From the NCBI GenBank assembly GCA_029990175.1, contig JARKIP010000065.1:783001-847000 (forward strand): a stretch of 64,000 nt of DNA, read 5' to 3'. The notes under the pieces were generated by a model that did no database searches, was not told where the DNA came from, and worked only from the letters and a program-made list of their open reading frames with translations. This DNA comes from Petunia secreta. Taxonomy: Eukaryota; Streptophyta; Magnoliopsida; Solanales; Solanaceae. Within the stretch, counting starts at the first letter, position 1, and each line of letters begins with the position of its first letter. Positions 44,201-56,200 of this stretch are shown here, one piece after another. The position numbers and the translations under genes were made by a program.

Positions 44201-47200
44201 ACTTACCACCACAGTGGATGGAACAGTGACCACAATTCCCTTTGCCAAGCGATGCAAGAAAATTTTGATCTCCTGAGCGTAGAGGTCTTTATGTGAGGAT
44301 TTGCTGTAGATAGGAAGCATTAATGGCCTGCAACCAAAATAAGCAAGGGAAGAAGGGTAAAGAAGGCTTATGTCGATTGCTGGATAACTTTTGGGTAGTT
44401 ACGGTGTAAAATGCAAATGCTCCAAAGTTGTTTAGTTTAGGAAGGATTTGGCCAGAGTATCAGATGAAGGGTGTAAACAAGGCAAGCCGAGTCAGAGAAA
44501 AGGAAAAAATGCCGAGCAGAGTAAAATATCTAGCTGCTCAGGCTGATGGTTCATTGCTCCTAAGCTGAACCTAATGTTTTAAGGTTTCTGTCGCTATATT
44601 TGAACAGCTCATGCAAAGGTTTCAAAAACAAAACACCAAGTAAAAAACAACGGTTTCAAGTACAGAACGCTAACCAATCTAGGTGTTGTAATTTTTTTGA
44701 TGCAACACCAACCATTGTGGACAAGGAACAAGATCCTCCAATCATCTATTCCTAATAAGAATAAAAATCTTAGAATGGATAGATGCACTTACTCAAATTC
44801 AAAGGAGCTGCATTCTAAGATTTAAACATGGATGGAGAAGAAAGCGGGCTGCTGGCGAGGGAACTATGGATTTTCAAAAGGAGGCATTTAGTGAGGGGAG
44901 GCAAGAGAAGGTAGCGCGTGCAGTCGCTCTGATGTGCAGATGGAAGAACAAATGATGATGCACTAATATTGGGGTACAGTGGGGCAGTGAGTGGGATTAG
45001 TAGCACGGGAGCTAAGTAGAAGCAGGTTGGTTCTATTGTAAGAGGTACAAGAATTTAAGATGAGAGACTTGATGCCTACAGCTGTTTTCTATTTAAGTAG
45101 TTTAAGAGGTCCTCACCTTTGGGAGGTGGACTTGTACTAGACAACTGCTTTTTTGTTTCCTATTTAACTAGTTTTTTTAATTTTTATTTATGTATTGGGC
45201 TACTGATTGAGAAGTCCTTGATTGTGATATAGAAGAAAAAATGTAACCAAAATTTTTGCGCGTATTTCAACTTAAAGCTGGGATTTAGAGGCTTGAGATC
45301 AGCTTGTATCCATATTCTAGCAGCTCGAGCTTGAAACCTTGTGGGTTTATCCAATCTTGAGCAGTGTGCTATCCAGCTTGGCAATTTACACTCCTAATAT
45401 GAACAATTTTCCGTGAAATAATGGATAGTTTGTTGATATGGAAAGAAGATTAATCTCGTGATACGCCATTTGTTAAGCCTTCGTGGAGAGAGTTAACTGG
45501 TAGGTGTGTTGATGGTGGGTAGCAGGTCCCCTGTGGAATTAGTCGAGGGCAAGCAAGTTGGCCCGGACACCATGGTTATTAGAATAAGACGATGGAGTGA
45601 TATGTAAAAGGAAGAACAACAATGGAATATGTAATATGGAATATGGTGCCTCTTCCTTCACTGTATATAAACCAACAACAATGGAATATGGAATATGGTA
45701 CCTCTTCCTTCATTGTATATAAACCACATCTTCCTTCACTGCAAAGTCTCCTATAGCTTATGGAATATGGTACTCACTATCCTAAACATCAGCTGGTGTA
45801 TGCTCCGATCCACCCTGGAATTTCTAATTGCTTGGCATCAGAGAGGAATCACAAAACATTCTCTTTCCACTTGGAATTCTATTCCAGCAGCTATTTTTTG
45901 GGTTATTTGGAATGAGAGGAATGACAGAATTTTTGAAGACAAAAAAATTACTACTCTTAGGCTTAAGTCAAAATGTTTAACTTTGCTTAGATTTTGGTGC
46001 AAGATGGCGACAACAGATGTATTTGAACCTAATGCCATTCTTGATTTTATTAGCTCATTACAGAATATGTAACTATCTTTTTTCCTTGTACTTTTGTTCA
46101 GCTTTGCGCTGATCTATCAATACAAATTACCTTATCAAAAAAAAAAAAAAAAAAAGAAAAAAGAAAAAGAACAACAATGGAAGGAATGAGCAGGAACTCA
46201 ATAAAAAAGGCACAAATATGGATAAAACCTTATTGACAGGCTGAAAGTATAGCTAGACTTATCTGACAGACTTACTAAGTTCAGAAATTTTCAGAAATGA
46301 ATGTACTTTTCCTGAACTCGAGAATTCTAGAAAGATATTGTTGCAAATACACAGACTAATTGATTCTGAAAGGGATTTAAAAAAGACTTTAACAATAAAG
46401 AAAGCTCATTTATAACAATTACTTGTCCTATCAAAAAGTCATAAAAGGAAAAGAGAAAGCTCATTTATGACGAGGCAAGTAATTGCCAGTGAATCTGGCA
46501 ATGTTCTAAAAGTTGTCTTTTTTCTTTGAAGAAGTTCTATTTATTTGGGAATAGGCCTCAGGCTGATGCACATTTGCATCATAAAATTGTCAACTAGGGA
46601 GTTTATGTATTTATTTTCCATATTTCTTCCAGCTTCAGGACAAATATATTTGTATTCAATGTTAGAAACTTTTTCCACATTATGAAAGTTTATTGTATCC
46701 TATATCTGTTTGTTTACTTCAGAGGGTCTTTATTTAATTTGCCTGAGCAATTACTCAAAAAGTTTTCTTGATCTTATGTGCAAGCCAATCTCAGGTGGAA
46801 GAGATTGATGATATTGAAGACAGTGATGTTGATCCATTTGTTGCAGATGCCATTGCAAATGAAAGAGAGCTAAATCTTTCTGAAGAGCAGAAGCGGAAGT
46901 TTAAGAAGGTCTGTGAATGGTATATTCTAGTTCTTTTCTTTAACACTAGGCTTTGTGCACGCGCTTTGCGCGTGTACCCCATATCAGTGAATTCAATACT
47001 TCTTAAGAATTCACATAAATGTATTAAACAAAATGTTTGAGGTATATAAAATAAAAGTTAAGAAAAAAGCGTTAACTATGAAAATAATGAATGTTGATCC
47101 TATTTATTTCTGGATGCAATACCATATATGTAACTTTACTAAACACTAATGAAATGCAAGCTCGTAGATATGTATGTTAATGCAACAAAAAAGTTACCGC

Positions 47201-50200
47201 AAGTGAGATTAATTAATTTATCACCTGACCATTTACGAATTATGCTAAAAAAATGAAATCACAATTGAAAATGATGTATATGTACATCTCATAGGGTAAC
47301 AAAACAAAGAAATTGCTATCAAATTATACAATAAAAACAAATGAAAAGGGAAAGAGAGAGGAACAGAAAATAAATGATATTACAGTAATCAGATTATTTA
47401 GTGGTATTTAAAGAACTGATGGGGAAAATATGGAATAAAAGAAATCGAGTGTACCACAAAAAGTTTGATAACTTAGACTAAACAATCATAGCCGGTAAGT
47501 GAAAAGAGAACCAATATACCTGATTAAGTACTTATAATTTGGTTTAGTATATTGCAGATTGTGAGCAGATATGCCAAATTTGAAAATACAATGTTTTTTA
47601 ATTGATAGAAAGAACAATGGCTTAATTTATTTGGCTGTCCACTTTTTGTGCTTGGATATGATTATTAACGAATAAAAGAAGGATGAGAAAATTTCGTCAT
47701 ACATTGTACTGTTAAGTTACTTCAACTTCCCAAGTAAAATTAGTTCAAACTGTGTAATGATTATTGAAAGTTGAAAAAAAGTCCAACTTATTGAATAGAC
47801 ATCCAAAAAATTGCAATAATAAATATTGGCATACAGAAGCCATCCCAACACATTGAGAATGGTGTAGTTGCATTCGTCCATTTATCTTACTTTATTTAAA
47901 TCCAACATGATTACTTATTGAAATGTAAGTATAAATACCAAAAATATAAGAGTAGTGTTTAATATTGAAGGACAAAAGGGTCACTCAACTTCTAATGGGT
48001 AATTTGGTAATTCGACTTTGACATTTTGAGGTTCCCATTAATATATTATAGATTATAGATATAGATTGATACTTAGTTTCTGTTAAATATGGAGGCGGAT
48101 GAAGCGTTCAGGGCCCGTTCCTGCTTTCTCCTATAATTAGGTCCCATATGCTCTTTTCGATTTCTTTTAAAGTGCTCATTCAAAGTAGTTTGTGTCTTCT
48201 TTCAAAATTTTTGCTGATGAGAGGTAACTTCTGGTTTTGTACCGATGTTGATTCAGTTTTGTTTTGACATTCTTTCTAAATTTTACTTCTTTCATCCAGG
48301 TTAAAGAGGAAGATGATGTGAGAATTGATAAGAAGCTTCAGAGACGTCTAAAACAAAGAAGACATAGGAACAGGCGGAAAATGGTAACTAACATGCTTTA
48401 AAATATCTTTTATCCATATTTGGATTGAATAGTAATTGTTTTCTATGTAGTTCCTCAAACAATTTTTGACTTTACCCCAGGAAAGGGAAAAAAACCTTTC
48501 AAACATTTATGCTATTTGTCTACTACTTAGGAGTATCTAAAAAGTTTCTGAAAGCGTATCATGTGGAGGGGCTTGAGCCGTTGCAGTTCAGGTTCTTATG
48601 AGCTACAATTTGACCTCTGGAAATTTTACTACTACCGTAGAGGATTTAAGAGGGACTTTATGAATTGCTTGGTCTCAAGTACTGGAGTTGTAATTTGTTA
48701 ATTAGGAGATCAGTCAATCAATAAATCAACCACGACTCAATCGAAGTTTAGATTGGCTATATGAATCCTCTATAACAATGCCACTTCATTTGAGCACATT
48801 CATTCCAATGCTAAAATAATTTGTCTTCAAAGGTAAAATAGTAAGTTTTCCAAAATGAGAGGTTCTTAAATATCACTATTAAATGTAATATCATTTAACA
48901 TTCACTAAAAAACAGGTTTTTATCCAAACTAAATGAAAACCCTGGAAAATGCCTAATCTAATGTAAACCAGTGACAACTGAGTCTTATTTCCAACTAGTT
49001 AGTAACAAACACATGGAGAGGGCTGACATTTGGAAAAAGTGTAGCTTGAATTCCACAACGATGGCTTTGCTCTCAATCATTAACCTAAGGTGTTTTGAAC
49101 CAGTGTGAACTCAGATGACTCTCTCTCTCTCTCTTTTTGTATATTTAATTTTATATTTGGGGAATAGGCTGGAAAAGTTAGAAGGCAACTCTGAGTTTGA
49201 AGTCACAGGGCCCTTCAGAAGACAAAGGACCTACTACATACCCTTATTTGTTGTGGAATGAGGCTATCCTGGGTCCATATTTAGTGTCTAAGGTTTGATT
49301 GGGCTGGGTAATGAGGGGGATTGTGGATTGGAGTGTCAATGGATCATTTGATTTGGAACTAAAGACTGTAAAAATAGTGCATCTATGAACTACAATGTTC
49401 TGAAAATAAAGTAAGGATTATGTGATATGCAGATTTACATCATATTATCCCTTTATTGAGTAGTTGGGTGTTTGGTACTAAGTAGTAGTACACCATTCTC
49501 TGTATTAGACTATTAGCCAATACCAAAGGAAGAATTGTAGGCCCTAAACTGATCAAAATGATATTGCTTGCAATTTGAGGACTGTCCAAGCAAAAGTTGA
49601 AAAAAACTTAATCCAGGTGCCAACCAAACATCATTATATCAAAGCTCGCACACCTTAATTTTATTATGGTCAAACACTGCTTGAATATCCATGTATTGTC
49701 TTTCCCACTTGATAATCCAGAATAATGCATTCCAACTTTAAAGTCCACTACCACATCATTTTGGCAAGGGACCCCATTACTCCTAGTTGGTGGAGTATAT
49801 CAGTCTCAGTGTGATGGTTGGCATCCTCAAAGGAATGCTTGACACTGACTCATAACCTGTTGTCTCTTTTTATCTTCGAAATATTAAGATGGAGGAATGA
49901 GAAGATAAGAGTTCTGACGATTAGACTATGCATCCTTCATATTTGGACAAGGAAAAGTTGAAAATTTACCTGAACTTTATATTACTCATTCGAGTTTGTA
50001 CAGGAAATAGGTAACCAAGTCCTTGTGCTTTAAAAAATTGCATATTTGTGATTATATATGGCTATGGTACCAGCAAACTATTGAGGTCCTCTCTTTCATT
50101 CCGTACGATAAGCCTTCTCCTTGAGGCAAGCGATGTTGATGAGAGTACCAAAATGCTGTGCAATATGTTACTTTCAAATTGCAAAAATAGCTGAGTACAT

Positions 50201-53200
50201 TAGCTTGGCTGTTCATTGTCTTTGATCCTTCGTAGTTTTGTACTTTTTCCATTTTAGTTTTCTGCTTCACACTCTACACTTTATGTCCAAGCAGGAGGAG
50301 ATACTGGAAGTTACAACAGATGACATGAATGATTCCTTGTCTCAAGCTGTTGGCCTTCACACAAAAGAGAGTTCCACTGTTGATGGTGGGGATGCGCCAA
50401 AAAGTGATGAAGTTACTCCGATTATCGAGGCCGTAGCTTCGAAATGTCTAGATGAAATTGATGCCAAGGCCAAAGGGTTGAAACGTTTACACAGCTCTGA
50501 AGAAATGGAGGCTCAAAATAAGAAGTCTCGGATCATTACATTAGATAGTGATGAGGAGGAGCTTCCTGGGGCGAGGTTGTCTCCTACATGCAGTTTGAGT
50601 GAGATGGGAGATCAGTCTAATCCAAAAAGGGATGTAAATGATGTGCTTCCCGTTAGTTCTCTTCCTGCATGCGAGAAGCAAAATTTTCGCTGCACTGCTT
50701 GTGATAAAGTGGCTGTTGAAGTACATGCACATCCTCTTTTGAAAGTTATAGTTTGCCTGGACTGCAAAAACTTAATGAAAGCAAAGATGCGGGTAAAGCT
50801 ATAACCATATCTGTTAAAGACAGTTTCCATGTTATCCAATTTATGTGTCAATAACATCTTGGAGAAATTCACCATTCTGTTTAGATGTGTTGAGTTTGCT
50901 TTGTGGTGTTGGCTATTTGCTTTCACAGCATTGCACGTCTTTACTCGGTGATTTTAGCTTATGTTCTTTGACTTAAAATAGTTCAACAATGAAAGATTAT
51001 GTTTCACTCTGATCTGTGTTCCTAACTCTATTTCCTGTTAACATTGCATTAGGATGTTGATTGCTCAGAGTGCTACTGCAGATGGTGTGGGCGTTGCAGT
51101 GATCTGTTAAGTTGTAAATCATGCAAAAGGCTATTTTGTAGTTTGTGTATAAGAAGGAACCTTGGTGAAGAAACTTTACTGGGAATTAAAGCATCTGGTT
51201 GGCAGTGCTGCTGTTGCTCCTCAGATATCCTACATCCATTGGTTTCAGTGTTGGAGAAGATCATGGAATCTCAAGGTTTGGTGGATTCTTCTAGCACAGA
51301 CACCGATTCAGATGATTCAGATACTGATGACAATGGCCATAAAAGGTACACCATGTACTTTGATAATAATGTGAACTGTGTATCCTACACCCAAGTTGTA
51401 TGCCATACGTTTCAATTCCTAATTTTTCTCTATATGGCATGATCAAAGCAATAAATCAAATAAATTCATGCAAGCTATGTTCCTGAGCGTGCTACTCTTT
51501 AGTTCCATCAACTCTAGCATGTAGCATATTGAAATACAATAGAAGTTCGCATTGTCTAGATCAGTAGATTTTATTTTGAGCTGTTTAACAGTGTCCGGAA
51601 ATGCATTTTTCTTGCTAACTGAATAATGAAGAGGAAACTGTGACAAGGGAGTGATAATACTTGATGTGCTTCCTGTCACCATACTCTGTTTTTCCTCGGG
51701 AATTAATGATGCGTATTGGAAGTTTCTTTTGTTCAGAAGCATATTGTAGTAGGGTTACTTGGAAGTGTTCACGAACGAGATTTTCGGCCTTATGTATGAA
51801 GATCGAAATTTGTTACAATCAAATGGATTTAAAGGTTTTATGTTCGAGGGTTTAGGTTTGTTTGAATCTATGCTCTAAAATGTTTGATGAGCCTTCTTAT
51901 TTTCCAGGGTTTAGTGCTTTGATTTCTAACACAAAATATAGTCTGAGCTTAAAGGACTGACATGTTTTCTTATATCAGCACAAAGAGAAGAATAAAAAAG
52001 AAAATTAGAAGAATCCTTGATGATACTGAATTAGGGGAGGAGACAAAAAGGAAAATTGCAATAGAAAAGGTAAAAGTTCATGCTATCACATGGTTCCTGT
52101 CATTGCTTGCTTCTCCAGGCGTCTATTAATGCCCATATGTTTGCAGGAACGGCAAGAACGCCTCAAATCTCTGGGGGCAAAATTTTCGAGCAAAACTATG
52201 TTCATGAATTCTGGGGAAAGTTGCAAAAGCTCATATGAAGGCAGTAGCTTAGAAATGCTTGGTGATGTTGAAACTGGTTACATAGTTAATGTGGTGAGAG
52301 AGGAGGGGGAAGAGGCTGTGAGGATTCCACCCAGCATCTCAGCAAAACTGAAAACCCACCAGGTCACCTTCTATGCAGTGGTTGGACTTGTGTCTGTTTA
52401 AATTCTATGTGAAGTACTAGACTGATTTCACATTGTGAGAAATATGATCTTCTGAAGTTTTCTGAATCACCAGACTACAAAGTACTTCAGTTTATTGCAC
52501 GAATGAGAAAGTTGGCTGTCATTTTCCCTTTTTTTGATGAAGAAAATTTTCTAAATGAAAGGCAATAAAAACCCGTATACAAGAGGTATACCAAAAAAAT
52601 AAAAAGCATTAGAAGAGGAAATGATTTTCTACCGACAACACCCCATACAATAATTGAGAAGAGGCTATTTCTTTTTTGATAGGTAAGTAATTGATAAGAG
52701 GCTATTCCTCAAATAACAAGATCCTTTCTCAATCCATCAAAAGCCCTCATATTTCTCTTCCAATACAATCCACATCAATTCTAGAGATGCATCTCCTATG
52801 CCTTGCATCTTCTCCTTTGTCTTCAGAAGGTCTAGCACTCTAGCTAAACATAACTCTTTTTATTGTACCTACCAATCATTCTAGGTATTTCCCGCCACAA
52901 GCGAGATGCTACCTGACAATATAAAAGGAGCTGATTCATATGTTCTCACGAGCTCACTCATGAAGCACCGGCTGACATACTCAAGTACAAATGGATACAA
53001 TCAAGCCTAACACTTGAGAAATTAAAAAGATCACTCTTTGCCCACAGTTAGGCAACCTTTCCTCCCTCAAGGTGTCCTTGGACTAGTTGACATGACTTGG
53101 CGCCAATCATTTGCCAACTTTGTGCTGCCATTGTCCCAACATTGTTTGTCAAGCCTGCCCGAGCTTTGCTTGTCTTCCTCAGGGCAGCTTACCATTCCAT

Positions 53201-56200
53201 TGACAAATCTATAGTTGCTGTGTTGCTTCCCCCACTCGCATAGGCCACTAAGAAGGGACAACATGCCAAGCCCTTGCCATTGCTTTGTCATACACTGAGC
53301 GACTTGTCTTGGGGGCTAACAGTAGCCTATTATATACATATCAACCAATCAACTAGCTACATGTTTCTACATGGAATCTGAAGATTTTGCATGACACATT
53401 ATTGCACTTTTCTTTTTAAATTTGGTTCTCACTATTACTTCTATATTAGTCAACATCTGCAGCTGGCGTATATGTTTTTGTAATCACAAAACTGGGAGAG
53501 CTCGTTTTGTCTGTATTAATTGTTAACTGCTAGATTGTAAAATGACGTTTGTTGACAAAAATCATGGTGCTTGTTGACCTGAGTTAATCTTAACTCATAC
53601 ATGTAGTAGATTTGCCTTGGTTCATAATCTGAATAAATAGAGATGCAAACTAAGATCCATTCTTACTTGCCTAATTTGTACGAGTAGAATTTTGTTGACT
53701 GCATTATAGCTGTATGCAAAATTGAATATTTGCGTGTATTAGAAAAAAAATATTGGCGTGTTATCATTCGATCTTATTACATGGTTGATGGCTCTAAGGA
53801 GAAGGGAGGATAGCTCAAGTGGAGAACACCACTACCTCCTAAGTTAACATTGTGGCTTCGAGTCAACGATGGAGCAAATTACCATATAAAAGAAAGGGTG
53901 AAAGCTGTAGGCTGTGTAGATATTGTTATGTGTATTATAGAGAATTTCTTATAATGTTAATTATTGGCGTCTTGCTGTCGTTATTGTAGGTTGCTGGGAT
54001 TCGATTTATGTGGGAAAACATCATTCAATCTATCAGGAAAGTCAAGCTTGGAGATAAAGGTCTTGGCTGCATCCTAGCTCATACTATGGGTCTAGGTAAA
54101 ACATTTCAGGTATATTTAGCTGAGTTACATTGTCACATTTTCTTTGACCTTGCTCTGGTTCTTGTTCTTAGTTTGGCTAACTTATCTCTCTGTTTCCAAG
54201 GGAGTACGAAGTTTTTGCAATTCGCATCTTCAAACTACTGTTAGATTGTCTATGTCCCTTAACACTGCCAGTTATCTTAAAAAAATTGAGAGCGACATTA
54301 GTATGCCATTATTTTTATGAGCTTTCTGTTGCATTCATCTACTTGTTGTATGCTGGCAAATTCAAAATTAACAGATTCGAGGATAGTATGGTTCATTAAC
54401 AGTATTTAGCCACCTAGAACTTCAAAATTTTAGATTAGCTTTCACTTAAATCTGGATAGTGGCAGGCCATGTTCTCATCAGACTTTTGACTTTCAAAGTG
54501 ATGTTTGTTTTAGAAACTTGAAAAGTATATTGTTCTATTGACCTCTGGCTGTTAAATTCAATATGCAAATTGTTTTTACAAGTCTTTTTTTAATTGCTTT
54601 TACAGGTGATTTCTTTCTTGTATGCTGCTATGCGAAGTGTGGATTTAGGACTGAGAACTGCTCTCATAGTTACACCTGTGAGTGTGCTGCATAACTGGCG
54701 GAAGGAATTTATAAAATGGAGACCATCAGAACTGAAGCCTCTCCGTGTCTTTATGCTTGAAGATGTTCCAAGGTTCCTCATCTTTTTAATCATTATGTGG
54801 CTTGTACTATGGTTGTTTTGTCCTAAATTCTGGTTATATATATTGTTCAGGTTAAATCCGATGTAATAAAATTTTTGAATTGAACCTTAACATATTTTCT
54901 TATAGGCTTATGTCAAGGAACTTAGGGTGCTGTGCTTATTGATATATATAATTAGCCTCTTCAGGTTTTGTTTGTTGCTCCTTCTTGATGGTCTATCTCT
55001 AGGTGGTGTTCAAATGCTACATAGGCTAGTTACTCTTTGAGGGCCGGTGTTGGATTGGTGGAAATTTTTTGATGTTAAAAAATGGAGTGATCTGTCAGGT
55101 TGTATCAGCCACCCCCCCCTGCTTTTGCTGTTGAGTAGTTGCAATACGGGTTGATTCGGTTATAAATGCACATGTGGTGTTTTGACTTTTTCAAGTAGTA
55201 GATATTTGGTGTGTTTGGGGGGGGGGGGGGGTTTAGATGCTATATGTAGCATGCGGGACATGTTGATATCCTGGTGTGGAAAGTTGTGCGGTTGCTGGTT
55301 GACAATGAGAGTTTGGATGTTTCTGGAGCTCCATATTGAAGCCTTTCTTGTGGGAGGGAGGAAGTTGATGGGGATAGGAGGAGGGGGAAGCGATTCTGAG
55401 ACGAGGCAGAGTTGGTGCATGAGATAGAGAGAGGAAATTCTTATGTAAAAAGTTATAATGAAAGGACGTTTGAATTATGGTAGAAGGAACAGCTACAAAA
55501 TAGTCGAAATTCCCCATGGGATAAGAAAGTTGTAATGAAGGAATGGCTTGAAGTGATTTGTTATTTGCTAAAACACAAGGGGAAGGAAAGCAAAGGGATG
55601 GTGTGCATTATGGTTGGGCCAAAACCTCTTGGTTCTTTTCTATCTAAGTTGGAGGCTAGGAGCAAATCCTAATAGTTTCTGCTGCTGTTGGAGAGGAGAC
55701 TAGCTAGGGTCAAGGGAGTCTTATGAGTGCTGGTACTTCAATGAGAGTGGAAAATCAGAAGGCAACTGATAGCAATGAGAAGGGAGTCAGGCTAACTGGA
55801 GTCTACTAAAAATGTTCCGCTGTTTGTGGTTAGTTGGCAAAACCACATAACACCGATGATTTGGAGATTCATTGGTGGAAGCAAAAGGAAAATTGCAGAT
55901 AGGGCATTAAGTAGAAGGATGGATGAAGACGTGGCATTTGGTAATTTGAAGGTTTTCTTTGCAGCGATAATGTATGAAGGTTACAATGTCTAGTGAGGGT
56001 GTCACCTCCCTCGTTCGCAAATGACACTTTAGTTTTTGCGAATGCATACATTATTAGTTGGACTATTTGAGACTCTTATATGGTTTGATGTAGGTTAGGT
56101 CTTGAGATCAGCCTGAGAAAATGTTAGATTGTTCCGGTAGCTGAAGTGGATTATTTGTAAATCTAGCAGAGGTGATCCATTTGCTGTGTTTGTGCTCTCC

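Larger units (their letters stand above)
52363..53989 (+). other. intron 12 of the ATRX gene with LINE and SINE debris
   Basis: 1.6 kb. It holds an antisense LINE fragment (about 52540-53060) and a SINE-like segment (about 53800-53930). The 74-codon minus-strand frame at 53067-53291 has no recognised similarity. The acceptor CGTTATTGTAG precedes exon 13. Confidence 0.6.
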
